From Beverwykella pulmonaria (lineage: Eukaryota; Ascomycota; Dothideomycetes; Pleosporales; Melanommataceae), in NCBI GenBank assembly GCA_001599595.1, contig BCHH01000006.1, positions 658,874 to 722,873 on the forward strand: DNA of 64,000 nt, read 5' to 3'. Shown one piece after another: positions 10,109 to 22,330 of the stretch. The notes under the pieces were generated by a model, which saw nothing but the letters and a program-made list of their open reading frames with translations, was not told the DNA's origin and made no database searches. Made by a program: the position numbers and the translations under genes. The stretch's first letter is position 1, and the number at the start of each line of letters is the position of its first letter.

Positions 10109-13100
10109 ATGGAGACGTTTCGATTCCGCTTGAACTGCATCGACCATTACCAAGCCGCTCCTACAGACCTTGATCCTCTGCTTCGTCGCGGCGCGGCGCC
10201 GTCGCTGCGCCAGAATGCACCACACGTGCCCGTTATTCGAGTGTTTGGAGCGACTGAGACGGGCCAAAAGGTATGCGCCCACATTCACGGAGCGCTTCCC
10301 TATCTGTACTTGGAGTATCACGGGAGCCTAGAGAAAGCAGCGGGTAATGCAACCCATTCGTAGGCAACGTACGCCGCACTGACTGGATGCAGTGGACGCA
10401 TATATACTAAGTCTGCGTGCCTCTATCGACCATGCCCTTGCCGCCGCCTACAGACGAAATCCGTACGATGGAAAGTCGGTCTATGTCGGGCACATCACTC
10501 TGATCAAAGGCGTGCCCTTTTTTGGATACAACGTCGGATACAAGTTCTTCCTCAAGGTCTATCTACTGAATCCATCGCATATGACCCGGTTCGCCGACCT
10601 TCTGTATCAGGGCGCCATTCTGAATCGCGTATTTCAGCCTTACGAAAGCCATATGCAGTTCCTACTCCAATGGATGTGCGATTACAACTTGTACGGATGT
10701 GCGTATATCGATTGCTCCAAGGTACAGTTCAGAAGCCCTGTTCCGGACAGCGACGAGATAGACACCACGATCCACAGGTGGCATGACGAATCCATTCCGC
10801 CAAATTTCATCTCCGAGTCCGATCAATATCCTCGCCAGAGTCATTGTACTCTCGAAGTCGATGTTTGTGTCCAAGACATATTGAACCGGTACGAGCTGCA
10901 ATCGCGGCCAATCCATCACAACTTTCTGGAGCATTCCAGTCAAATGAGCCCGGATGAGAAGTTTGTCCCCTCCATGGCTGGACTGTGGAGAGATGAGACG
11001 CGTCGCCGTAAGTTGCGCATGGGCCTCACAGATCCATCCAGTAGCCCATTTCCAGCCGACGTCCTAGTGTCTATGTCAGCGGGTGAGAGGAACACAAGCA
11101 GGGGCGGGTGGATACATGAAGAAGAGTACCGACAGTTTGTAGAAGAGCTCGTTGTAGAAGAAAGAGGCCAGCGTCCTCTTCCAGCGTTCGACACATTTAT
11201 CCAGCAGGTCGAGGGTGAACAATGCGTTAGGACGGCAGTAGAGAGTGTCGAGGATCTTTACCCAGAGAATTTGCAGACTCAAGAGTCTGTTCATGACATT
11301 GCAGTTGTCGAAGTCGCGGGGGATGGGGCTGGTGCTGACGAAGAGTCGCTATTAACAGACGTGCCTCCCGACGACAATGAGCTCAATGAAAATGACGTCT
11401 TAGGAGATTTTGGTGAGCAAGACGAAGCAGATGCCCACATACAATCCGAGCCTGAAGAACAGCTTTCATTAGACCCACTAAGTCTCTCGGAAGAGCTACT
11501 TCGTATTTCTGGCGAAGATGAACTTGAGGGAAAGACTGTTCTCAAGAAGACAGACCAGGCAGGAGAAAACGATCAGGGTGATTCAGATTACTCCAGTAGC
11601 TCGCGAAAGCGCCACCAACGTATGGAAGAAGCAGCCTCCAATAAGCGGCAACGACTCTTATTCACACAACCGGACAGTACACGGCGAGTCTCATTTCGGG
11701 ATGCTGGAGGTAACGAGGGATCTGAGAACCAGAATTCTTTCCCAACGAAAGGCACCAGTGATGATCTGTCTCGTTCTAGTCAGTCCTCACAAGTCAGCAT
11801 CAAAGCTCATGGGAATTCAGTCCCGTCGACCTTAGCCTTTCCGGTTGTTAAACACCCAAATGCCCCAGAGACTTTACTCCGTCTAAGCCAATCGGGCTAT
11901 TCCAATTCACAGGAAACCCCAAAGACTCCTGCGTTAAAGAAACGTGGGTCTAAGCCCTCCTCGTATGGCTCTCCCTCCACGCCATGGACTCATCAAAGGA
12001 CATCATCCATGGTCGCAAGCAATGGTATTCCTGAGCCCCAGGACGAAGCTCGGTCGTTAGTCACACATTTGGCGAAGTCCTTCAAGCACGCCCCCCGAAC
12101 TTTTTATTATGGTTTCCTGCCACCGCCGACCGATTTGGTAGAAGACACAATGGCGAGTGCGGGCTTACCTCCAATTATCTACCAGGATGCGTATTACAGC
12201 GATGAGGCGGATGTACCGGATCGAGCCCGAGAATACGCTGGACGCGAATTCAAATTGCAAAGCACAACGCTGCCTTTCCTACCTCCTTTCGATCCCACAG
12301 GAGCCTCTCCCGCCAATTTTGGAGGCCATGCTCCCATCATTTTGGATAAAACCAAAGAGGACTCTTTCTACAACATCAGATCGCATCGGTGCACTTTGCG
12401 TCATTGGGAGATCGCAGCCGTCCCTCCATCCTTCCGTGATGTTGAAAAATGGCTACGACAAAAATCAGCACAGGAAGTTGTCAAGGCCGCACAACCAACA
12501 GAGCCTAAGCCGCTACCCAAAGAGCTTTCGCAGATCGAGGGACCGACCCAGAGTAACAAGCACGGATTCAAGTTTTCTCAGAAGAAGACGTCCGCAGGTG
12601 TCAAGCACGAGACCCAATATATGAGCATCTTGAGCTTAGAAGTGCATGTCAACTCTCGAGGCTCTCTTGTCCCCGATCCTGCCGAGGACGAAATCCAGTG
12701 CATATTCTGGTGCATACAAGGGGAAGAAGATGCAGCTGATGACCGCCCACGAGTCGGAATTCTCTGTTTCTCCGACAATGAAGGTATCGCCAAGCGCATT
12801 GCTAAGCAAGTGGCCGTGGAAGTCGAGTTCGAGGGGGACGAGCTTGATCTTATCAACCGCATCGTGGATATCGTGCGCCAATTCGACCCAGACATTCTGA
12901 CAGGCTACGAGGTTCACAACGGCTCTTGGGGATACTTGATAGAGCGTGCTCGATTGAAGTTTGAGTATAACCTCTGCGAGGAGATCTCTAGGATGAAGTC
13001 GCAGTCGCACAGCAGATTCGGAAAGGAAGCTGATCGTTGGGGTTTCACCCACACGTCTACCATTCGGATCACTGGCCGCCACATGATCAACATTTGGCGG

Positions 13101-15257
13101 GCGATGCGAGGAGAGTTGAACCTTCTTCAGTACACAATGGAGAATGTAGTCTTCCATCTTCTACATAAGCGCATTCCTCATTACCAACACTCCGATCTTA
13201 CAACTTGGTATATGAGTCCCAAGCCTCGGGATCTGGCAAAGGTCCTAGACTACTTTATTTCAAGGGTCCAATTGAATCTCGATATATTGGAGGCCAACGA
13301 GATCATTCCCAGGACCAGTGAACAAGCTCGCCTTCTCGGCGTCGACTTCTTCTCTGTCATTTCTCGTGGCTCCCAGTTCAAGGTCGAATCGATCATGTTC
13401 CGAATTGCGAAACCGGAGAACTTCATTCTTGTATCTCCCAGTCGGAAGCAGGTTGGACAGCAGAATGCGCTCGAATGTTTGCCACTTGTCATGGAACCCC
13501 AAAGCGCCTTCTACAGTAGCCCTGTTCTGGTGCTTGACTTCCAGTCTCTCTATCCGAGCGTCATGATTGCCTACAACTACTGCTATTCGACCTGTCTAGG
13601 CCGCATAATAAGCTGGCGCGGGCGCAACAAGATGGGCTTCATGGACTTCAAACGGGAGCCACAACTCTTAGAGCTCGTCAAAGATCACATAAACATTGCG
13701 CCCAATGGGATGATGTACGTCAAGCCCGAAATGCGCAAGTCACTCCTCGCCAAGATGCTAGGCGAGATATTAGAAACGCGCGTCATGGTGAAGAGTGGAA
13801 TGAAAACGGACAAAGATGACAGGACATTGCAGCAACTCCTCAACCATAGACAACTCGCCCTCAAACTCCTTGCCAACGTCACATATGGCTACACATCCGC
13901 GTCCTTCTCCGGCCGCATGCCGTGCTCCGAAATCGCCGACAGCATTGTGCAAACCGGTCGCGAGACTCTCGAAAAAGCAATCGCTCTAATCCATACCACC
14001 GAGAAATGGGGCGCCGAAGTCGTGTACGGTGATACTGACTCCCTGTTCATCCATCTCAAAGGCCGCACCAAGGACCAAGCGTTTACCATCGGCGAGGAGA
14101 TCGCTGAAGCAGTCACACAAGCAAATCCCCGCCCCATCAAGCTCAAGTTCGAAAAGGTGTATCACCCATGTGTTCTCCTTGCCAAAAAGCGCTATGTCGG
14201 CTTCAAGTATGAACACCGCTCGCAGAAAGAGCCCGAATTCGATGCCAAAGGCATTGAAACTGTGCGTCGGGACGGAACACCTGCCGAGCAAAAGATCGAA
14301 GAGACAGCTCTGAAGATCTTATTCCGTACAAGTGATTTATCAGAGGTAAAGCGGTATTTCCAGAGCCAATGTACCAAGATAATGTCAGGTCGTATCAGTA
14401 TTCAAGACTTTCTCTTTGCCAAGGAAGTCAAATTGGGCACGTATTCTGACCGAGGACCACTTCCACCAGGCGCTCTCATCGCTACAAAGCGCATGCTTGC
14501 GGATCCTAGGACCGAACCCCAGTATGGCGAGCGTATCCCATACATCGTCATTACTGGTGCACCGGGCGCTCGCCTCATCGATCGCTGCGTTAGCCCTGAG
14601 TTACTACTCCAGAACGACCACATCGAGTTGGATGCCGAATACTACATCTCGAAGAACCTAATCCCGCCACTGGAACGTATATTCAACCTCGTCGGCGCGA
14701 ATGTGAGACAATGGTACGATGAGATGCCCAAGGTCCAACGAATCAGGAATATCACTCTCCCTCTTAGCAAAACCGAGTCCGGGAATGGAAATTCAGGCGG
14801 TGCAGGTAACATCAAGAAGACTCTTGAAGGCTACATGAAGAGTTCGACCTGTCTCATCTGCCGATCAAAACTACCCCCACTCCAAAACATGTTTCCAGGT
14901 GTTGACACCGATGCCTTTGCCATGCTACCTCTCTGCGCTGGCTGTCTCGTGAAACCGGCGAGAACGCTGCTGGCGCTCAAGGATAGATTGTGGAAGACGG
15001 AACAGCGCGTTAAGCAGATCGAAATGGTGTGTCGAAGTTGCTCTGGTCTTTCCTGGGGCGAGGAAATTAAGTGTGACAGTAGGGACTGCCCGGTCTTTTA
15101 CACAAGAGTTAAGGAGAAAGCCAAGTTGGCGGGGATGAAGGATGGCATTGGCAATGTTATCGAGGTGTTGGAGGAAGAGAGGGATGAGGGGTGGGTTGGG
15201 GGGGTGTCTAAGGAAGGAAAGAATCCTGAGGAGGAAAGGGAGGGCTTGGAGTGGTAG
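10109..15257 (+). CDS. REV3: DNA polymerase zeta catalytic subunit Rev3
   Basis: Family B polymerase that extends past DNA lesions in error-prone translesion synthesis, with Rev7 as partner. Two exons, 10109-10343 and 10393-15257, give 1699 residues. The N-terminus ([15 protein letters not shown]) has the conserved Rev3/Pol delta N-terminal fold. A long low-complexity region, about residues 300-600, corresponds to the variable Rev3 linker. The polymerase motifs are motif A with DFQSLYPS near residue 1126, motif B with [21 protein letters not shown], and motif C with YGDTDS near residue 1290. The C-terminus carries two Cys clusters starting at CLIC near residue 1564 and CRSC; the second matches the CysB site that binds the accessory subunits. 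It is the last conserved gene before the accessory DNA begins. Confidence 0.95.
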
Positions 15258-15379
15258 AGCATTTCTGTGTCAGATGTGGATAAGAGTGTACGTGCAAAAG
15301 GCTCAAAAAGCATCCTGACTTAGCTCGCATATTCTTTTTCCGGATCAATATGCGATGTTGTCCTTACATGTTGGTCGTT

Positions 15380-16040
15380 TTAGAACATGCTAGCTTCTAA
15401 GAGATCCGATTTCATAAATAATCTGAGTATGTCGTTTCTTTCAGTGGACGCTGCAGTATGTAGAACAGTCCAGTCAGAGCGATCGGGCAGGGTATCTACT
15501 CCACGTGCAAGAGGGGTTTGCGTCGATTCAAGATCGCCCTTTGGACAGGTAAGTGAAGAGAAGCTCATCGCCATTTATAGATCGCATTTAAAAATTGGTG
15601 CAAAGAATGGCTTCCAAGATACTCAAATTATTGACTTGGGCAGCTGGCGGCATGGTGGAGTGGCGTTTGACTGAGCTCATCTTGAAACTCACACTTAGGC
15701 TAGCCTCAAAGGGTTGCATTACAGCCTGTTATTGCTTGTAATGCACGGCCAAATGTAGAAGAGTTCTTTCTACGTCGAATTTTGGCGCTCAAATAGAGAC
15801 GGCTGACAAATATTATATCTTTGATAACCTCTCCTAGCTTCTTACAGAGAAGAGCTTGCGCATCTGGGTTATTCATTATCTTAATGGGTATAATGACACC
15901 GTCATTAACCAGCTGAGACGTCACACTCTTCGTCCGAGAGATCGTCAAAACTGAGCTGTTCTTGCTGGGAGGTAGATAGGTGAACAAGTTCTGCAGAAGA
16001 GAGCCAAGTCCTTTCCATGATAAAGGAGTATTAAAGTAGC
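15380..16040 (-). pseudogene. Relic of an NLR: NB-ARC fragment followed by an ankyrin-like fragment
   Basis: Read on the minus strand, 16,035-15,830 encodes a stretch resembling the centre of a fungal NB-ARC domain: FTYLPPSKNSSVLTISRTK, then NPDAQALLCKKLGE. This matches the pattern of a loop before an (I/V)LxTSR motif and a following ALLxKKLG helix. After frame breaks, 15,574-15,380 encodes DWTVLHTAASTERNDILRLF, which has ankyrin-repeat shape. P-loop and N-terminal effector domain are absent and the frame is broken, so this is a fossil. Fungal NLRs with NB-ARC and ankyrin parts act in allorecognition and immunity-like cell death; function here is lost. Assignment rests on motif pattern only. 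Confidence 0.6.
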
Positions 16041-16104
16041 TATATGTACCACACTGATATGATTTATATGATAAATACTCTTCTCCAACAATAAGGAATT
16101 CAGG

Positions 16105-18468
16105 TTAAGCACCTCCAAATATAAATGAGAGAAGCCCAATGAAGAGAAATACCAGAAACCCAATGAAGAAAAATGCCAGAAGTCCAACAAAGAGAAATAC
16201 CAGAAGCACAATGGAGAGAAATGTGACACAAATTAACGATATGAAATTTCCTTTAGAGATCAGGGTTACTTTCGTGAAATTGTTCAGTTCCTTTTGCTTG
16301 TGCAATAACGCAAGAGATCGCGACGTCTCAGTCCCATCAAATTCCTGGCTTTTGCTGTGTTTCATCGTTCGCGTGGTTGCGCTTTGGTTGCACAGATTCT
16401 CGTCGAATACTTTGTTTCTCTCTATTATCGACGTCTGATGATTCTGCTCGCTGAAAATCTGATCTGATCCGCTTTCGGAGATATGCGTTTTGGTCCGCCG
16501 AGTCAAGCTCTCTTCTCCTGAAAGATCACGCCCAATCTGTTCGAATCCTTTGCTAAGCCCACTCTTCGAGAGGCGTGTATTCCTCTGGAGAAATGTGTGA
16601 TCTGGTTTTGATTGTTTGACTTCATGGCTGTTTTGTGAAGGAGAATTTGGTTTACTTTCGAGTCCTTTTCCAACTTGAAAGAATGCTTCATTTTCCCAAT
16701 CTTTTGAGGAATGAATTCTCTGCAGGCAAAATGGGTGGCCTAATTCCGCAAGCTTCTTTTCCACCACTCCAATGTCAGAAGACACAGTTCCCCCCGATTT
16801 CTCGACCGCTGTAGAGCACAGTGCTTCCCATGACAATCGCCATTTTGATCTTGGGACAGAGATGATGTTTTGAGATGACTGGGAAGTTAGGGCTTGGCCG
16901 ACCTTTTGTATCTCTCTGAAGACCATGTCCGGAAAGTCGGGCAGACCATCTGTTTCCATAATCAGGTCCATAGCTTGTACGGTTCTGATGTTGAGTTCAA
17001 GTTTTTCCGCTAATTTTACCAAAATCTCCATGCAGTGGTAAAATGAGTTATCCGCGACTGGAGAGACTTGTTTCAATACTTCAATAACAGCATCTTCGAG
17101 ATTGGTTGGACTATCTCCTTCCCCCAAGGGGTCAACATGGTATCTCGCTTTGACGTTGGAACCTAATTCTTGCACGATATGCTCTAATTTCTCTAAAAAT
17201 TTCCTAATGGGATCATCTGGCCTTTCACTGACGGTTTTCATACTGTAAAAACCATTGGCCTGTGTAGGCATATCCAGGTAAAACTCCAGAGCTCTTTTCA
17301 GCGCAGACCGGGACCGATAAATGATCAAGGATATTGTGCAAGCTTGATCCAACATGACCGAATTAAGCATCTGAACGTGTTTGCTGGGAAGACGGAAGAA
17401 AGTGAAACAGAATTTGTCTGAGGAGCGATGAACTCCGTCTTCGCCTTCTACGAGCACAAACCTTCCACCTACTTCTTTGGTGTATGAGGTTCGAGCTTTC
17501 GCAACTGGAAGGTCTTCAAGCACTGATCTGGCATTTCCAGGGTCGGTATGATGTTGCATAAACGTCGTGAGCCATTCAGCTCTTTTTCTCCGAATTTCTG
17601 CATCCCCATCTTCAAGTGGTTCGGGGAGTAGATTGCTCCGCAAAAGCATCATGAGAGTTGGTGAGATAACACTCATGACATGGAACTCGGTATAGGCAGT
17701 TACAGTTCTCTCTCCTGTTCTGCGATCTATTGAGCAGCTGACAGGTCCTTCGTGTATGCTAAAAGCGTTTTCCGTAAGAATAAACTCTTCGCTCAGATTC
17801 GACGGCGTACATAGCGCAAGGTACATTGTTTGAATGTTTATAAATACCCATAAAGCATCTCCAGGGTATATACGTTCGAATAAATCCATTGCCCATTTCC
17901 CCTCTGGATCCATGGTCATATCTATGATTTCTGTCAAATTGTCGAACCAAACATCCAGTGGCCTCTTGTAATTGTTCTCGCGCATGTACTCAAGAAATAG
18001 TAACTTATCGTCTGCATCGTAATCTTCTGCTCTTTGATGATTGAAGCGCCGGAAGAAGATTGGACTACGATACTTCATTACGAACAGGAATTTACGCAGA
18101 AGGTCTTTTTCTGGTCGCGGTATCGAGATGTCCTTTTTGCCATTCTTGTGGGCCTCTACAATCTTCCGGATGACTTGGCTTACGGCCGATTCGAGGCGAC
18201 TCAGCTTCTTCTCTATATGCATCTGTTGCTTGGAAGGAAATTCGGAATCATCCTTATACATATTAATGTTGCCGAACGTATGCCTCACAGGAACTTCGAC
18301 TAGCCCTGGAGGAACTTTGTCGAAATCGACGGCATGGAGCATTGGGTCGCCTGGATATATACGTCGTTGTGTTTTGGTTCGCTTCTGTTTCTGATTTGGG
18401 TAAGAAAAATTTCGAAGCAGAAATTGCGGGATGTAGTGATGATATTGGGTCTCGGGGTTTTTTTCCAT
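16105..18468 (-). CDS. DUF4238-type protein with C-terminal membrane segments
   Basis: A single open frame of 787 residues. The first 30 residues contain QYHHYIPQFLLRNFS, the opening motif of DUF4238 proteins (HHYxPQxxLRxF) of bacteria and fungi, whose function I do not know. The DUF4238-like part runs to about residue 400 and includes a conserved-looking F...TENAF segment. The middle has no recognised domain. The last 45 residues are strongly hydrophobic with no charge (two or three membrane spans rich in Phe, Leu, Val, Ile) and are encoded by 24 bp tandem repeats. The protein may be tail-anchored. It lies directly upstream, on the same strand, of the NLR relic. The open frame is long and intact, so it is probably a real gene. 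Confidence 0.75.
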   Translation of the reverse strand: MEKNPETQYHHYIPQFLLRNFSYPNQKQKRTKTQRRIYPGDPMLHAVDFDKVPPGLVEVPVRHTFGNINMYKDDSEFPSKQQMHIEKKLSRLESAVSQVIRKIVEAHKNGKKDISIPRPEKDLLRKFLFVMKYRSPIFFRRFNHQRAEDYDADDKLLFLEYMRENNYKRPLDVWFDNLTEIIDMTMDPEGKWAMDLFERIYPGDALWVFINIQTMYLALCTPSNLSEEFILTENAFSIHEGPVSCSIDRRTGERTVTAYTEFHVMSVISPTLMMLLRSNLLPEPLEDGDAEIRRKRAEWLTTFMQHHTDPGNARSVLEDLPVAKARTSYTKEVGGRFVLVEGEDGVHRSSDKFCFTFFRLPSKHVQMLNSVMLDQACTISLIIYRSRSALKRALEFYLDMPTQANGFYSMKTVSERPDDPIRKFLEKLEHIVQELGSNVKARYHVDPLGEGDSPTNLEDAVIEVLKQVSPVADNSFYHCMEILVKLAEKLELNIRTVQAMDLIMETDGLPDFPDMVFREIQKVGQALTSQSSQNIISVPRSKWRLSWEALCSTAVEKSGGTVSSDIGVVEKKLAELGHPFCLQRIHSSKDWENEAFFQVGKGLESKPNSPSQNSHEVKQSKPDHTFLQRNTRLSKSGLSKGFEQIGRDLSGEESLTRRTKTHISESGSDQIFSEQNHQTSIIERNKVFDENLCNQSATTRTMKHSKSQEFDGTETSRSLALLHKQKELNNFTKVTLISKGNFISLICVTFLSIVLLVFLFVGLLAFFFIGFLVFLFIGLLSFIFGGA
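16138..16227 (-). repeat. 24 bp coding tandem repeat for hydrophobic segments
   Basis: Three full units (16138-16161, 16162-16185, 16186-16209) and a partial fourth follow the pattern AATGAAGAGAAATACCAGAA plus four bases on the plus strand. On the coding strand each unit gives eight residues such as GFLVFLFI. Repeat expansion has therefore lengthened the C-terminal membrane tail of the DUF4238 protein. Confidence 0.8.
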
Positions 18469-20543
18469 CTTCAGCCTTGCGACCTTCCTCGAGTTTAGCT
18501 GGATTGCAAAAACAAATGGCAGGCTTAAAAAACCAGAGCTGTCGAATATGCGATTTTCTTATCATCCTACGAATATAGGACAGTCAGTGAAGGGGTGGGG
18601 ACGAATGCATATTGAGTGCGTTGGCATACTTATGAATGCCTGACATGCCCTGTGCCACGTCATCATACGTGCTTTCCTGTTAAACCCCGCAATCAGCGAC
18701 ATAATTACGAATCTACATAACCTGGGGCCCAGAGATGTATACTTCGAGCTAGTACATGATTTAGCATCCTCGAAATCTATACGGTACTTGGGGTCTGATC
18801 AAAGTGGCTGTAGTACCGTACAGCCTTTCCTCCTCACGGGATAAGTCACCGACGGCTGCACCAAAAGCTGCGTCTTAGGAAAATACGACGAGATCAGACA
18901 CGTGCTGGAAACCGCCATTGCTGAGATCCCCTTCCCTTTCGTCCAAGGCATTCGATTCTACCACGTCCCCGGGCATTCCACCGATGGCGACATGCAATTC
19001 CCGCTTTGGCAGGGCGAATAGGAGCCGCATTGTCTGGTGCGCCCAAAAGAATTGCACGCGCAATATCTGCTTTCATAACCTATTTCTCAGGATGCGAGTA
19101 GCAGATGTATGAAGATGGTCGAGGAATATACATTTCTCGATCTGGAGTTTGCGTCGGATGGGTTGCCAGCGATGGCGGGCGTAGCGAAGCAGCTTAGGCG
19201 ATGCTTGACGAAGGGGAGATATGTGTGGGAGTGCTTGGTGGGCCGTGTGCCCTAGAGAAGTGTGCATATTTTTCCGAAAGCGTGGCTGGAGAAGCAGGAA
19301 GGGTCGTCCTGGTCATGAGGTTCGATGCCGGGACCCGAAATGGTGTCTTATGACTGTACCACGGCAACTAGGCCAATTTTTGAGAAGCTAGTATATGGTT
19401 GTGATGGCGAGGATGGGTTTACGGTTCTCAAGAGCAGGAGTGTCACTTTTGAAAAGTTATGTCGGGGAGGCTAGGTTGAAAATGCTCAACACGAGCAAAC
19501 GCATAGAGTATCAGATTATCAAACCAGGCACCAAAGGGTTTCAGCAAGTTTCGCCTGACTACAATAGAAGCGAGGAAGCGGAGTGTAGGAGGTCTAAATC
19601 TCTTAGGTTCAAAAGTTATAGATATTTCACAATCTACAGTGAACGTCTTTAGAACAAGTGATCCCTGAATCGAATATTACCAATTGAGACTAAAAGGTAC
19701 CTATTGTGCGAGCGCATCGAAAACACAGACAAAGCAGATGAGTAATTATGGAGCCACATTCAGATTCACTACCCCCATGGCTCAACTGACTAGCAAATAA
19801 AAATATCGTCATAGGAACATTGGCCATTGCGATCAAAAACAAGTATTCCCAAGCAACATCAAGGGCGTCTTCTTCGCCTATAGAGCACCCACATGACATC
19901 ACGAATATCAGACGTTTTCTGGTCCAGTTAGGCGTCAGCAAAACATCCTCAAAACATTCTAGCTATGCAGCGTTTCAGCATACGGCAGTTACTCGAATGT
20001 TAAATGTGAGCCTATCAAATGGGCATATCAGATATTCTATTCAATTGCGGCAAACTAGGATGGTTGATACCGTAGATTGGGGCTGCAGTTATCTGGTCTC
20101 AGCTTTGTTCTGAAGTCGACGTATTTCCTTGTCCGCAGGTTTTGTGTTCTTGTTTTTGACTGGCTGGATTCAAGAAATATGAAGCGACACTCTTTGTTGG
20201 TATTACGGTGGATCGCACGGTATATAACAATGACTCAGAAGGAGGACTGGGTGGATTAAGCGAGATCCGCACAGGCATAAATATACGGCCCCGGCAATTT
20301 AGAAGGAGGACACACCCGAGAATCAAAACCTACAATTGGCAAGCTAGCAGAGGACTTCGACGTCGCTGCTAGCCCTTGCTACGTAGAAGATTCGTGGTCA
20401 CAAGCAATACATACTCTTTCTACCGTACCCTGCGCTCTTGCACCGCCGTGGACTAGCGTTCTGCGAAACCCACGGGCAGTCGATTAACAGCGTCTATAGG
20501 ACCTTCCCATTTCACGGGCGGGTATACCGACACTCTTTTCTCC
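18469..20543. other. Gene-poor stretch with unrecognised coding-like scraps
   Basis: About 2.1 kb without a convincing gene. Around 18,880-19,030 the plus strand reads EIPFPFVQGIRFYHVPGHS before a stop, which faintly recalls the PGH strand of metallo-beta-lactamases. Around 19,320-19,440 another short open stretch starts SMPGPEMVSYDC. Neither can be extended. The region looks like decayed coding DNA and should contain the 3' flank of the Hsp70-like gene and the 5' flank of the DUF4238 gene. Confidence 0.35.
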
Positions 20544-22330
20544 TCAGTTAACACCATCCATACCCATCATCTTAATTATCCTGTTGTTATGCGCATAGCT
20601 CTCGATCTCGTTCCTCATATCGACCACGTCAACATCGGCATACAATATAGCATCTTCCACCATTCTATCAATCTCTGCCCATGATGGCCAGCGATCCCCA
20701 ATTTCGATGAATTCCATATTTTTCATTCCCATAACCTCTGCGGTTACCTATGCAATCATCAGCGTTTCCTCAAACATCTTATTTTACTGTCTTCTGCTCA
20801 CCCTTAAAGGGATGCCATAGTCCATGTCAATTGTAACCGCAATTTTTGGGACTCCTTGTCTCGCTGGAGGAATCCCCTGTAATTCAAACTCTCCAAACAG
20901 TTGACTGACGTTGGTATATGGTCTTTCCCCCGCGTACACTTGTATCAGCACCGATGTTTGGTTTTCAACTGCGGTGGTGAAGATGCATGTCTTACTTGAG
21001 AGCAAAGTACCTCTCTTAAGGATAGGCCAAAGGAGGCCACCGGTTGTCTCGATGCCTGCAGCACGTCAGTGTCAAGCCCCTAGGGCAAGTGAGAAGGGTA
21101 TGTTAACTTACCCAACGTCACGGGATTAGGGTCGTCGAACAGACAGCCAACATCTCGCGTCCAAGTATAAGCCTCCGCTTGGAGCGCTGCTCCGTGTGCT
21201 ACCACTTCTTCCGGATGAATACCCGTGAGCGGCACCTTGCCAAAGTACTTCTCAAGCATCCTATGCACCTCTGCGGATCCTCCTACCAAGATAATTTGGC
21301 CTATATCGCTATGATTCCTCTTCGCCTCTCCCAGCGCTCGCTCTGTCAACTCAATTGTTGCTGCGAATTGACTCTCGTTGAACCCCATTCTGCCTATGTG
21401 TGCATTACTGACAGTGGAGGAGACTTCAAACATGCGTTCCTCAAGGGAGAGGACGCTTATACCTATTGTGCGTCAGCAACGTTCTGTATTTTAAGAGAAT
21501 GGATATCATATACTGAATTTACGGCTACCAAGGCTATACACCAGGATAGTCCGCTCTCGTGGAGATCTTTGCAGGGGATAGGGTTTATACATTTCGTCAA
21601 TCCTATATGCTAATACTGCAGCTCCAGGTTCGTTAATCATATGGAGAATGTCCAAACCGGCCATTCTGCATGCTTCTTCGGTCGCTTCCTACTTAACAAA
21701 TTAGTTTATGTTCTCACAAGGCCCGAGGGAAGGAGTGTAGCGTACCCTCTGCGCATCATTAAACTCTGCAGGCACCGATACTACTGCCATAGTAACATCT
21801 TCGCCAAGAAACTCCTCTGCCATCATCTTCATCCTCTCCAGCACCACTGCCGTAACCTCCTCAGACGAATATCTTCCCGTCTCCCAACTCAACTCAATCT
21901 CGAAGTGCGGCTCACCAGCCACATTTACAACACTAAACGGATACTCGCTGATAGCATCCTGCACCGCCTCATCCACAAAATTTCTTCCAATAAACCGTTC
22001 CATATCATAAATAGTCCTCTCCGGAGATGTATTCATAAAATCTTGTGCTTCTTCCCCTATCAGAGTACCATAGTCGGTGAACGCCACAATATTCGGCGTG
22101 ATGCGATTTCCGAACTTGTTTGGAATAATTTGAACGGTTTTGTTGCGGACTATGCCGACGCTAACGTAGGTGGAGCTCATTTGAATGCCGATTACGGGGG
22201 AGGTGATAGGGTCGGGGAAGGATAGGGCTTTGGTGGGGAGAGCGAGGGAAGTGAAGAGAAGGGTAATGAGGAGGCATAGAGGAAGAGAAAAATATGAACT
22301 GCAATGATTGCATGATTTATGTCCAGCCAT
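20544..22330 (-). CDS. Divergent, ER-type Hsp70 homologue lacking nucleotide-binding residues (pseudo-chaperone)
   Basis: Five exons join in phase: 22330-21746, 21688-21514, 21462-21112, 21055-20802 and 20747-20544, giving 522 residues against about 670 for BiP/Kar2. Residues 1-36 are a signal peptide. The Hsp70 fold is plain from GNRITPNIVAFT, DMERFIGR, AVVSVPAEFNDAQR, LVGGSAEVHRM and the helical tail AEIDRMVEDA. Key ATPase motifs are altered: phosphate-1 DLGTT reads QMSST, and phosphate-2 DLGGGTFD reads SLGSRKFS. Roughly 100 residues of nucleotide-binding lobe II are missing between SNAHIGR and MGFNESQ, and the substrate domain is shortened. There is no HDEL-like retention signal. All introns and frames are kept, so it may still be expressed as a non-ATPase protein; a recent pseudogene is the alternative. 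Confidence 0.8.

Noticed and set aside
12578..14623. Minus-strand frames inside REV3
   Set aside because: Shadows of the REV3 reading frame.
18880..19030. Metallo-beta-lactamase fragment
   Set aside because: Only a PGH-like strand is visible; no HxHxDH motif or extended match could be found.
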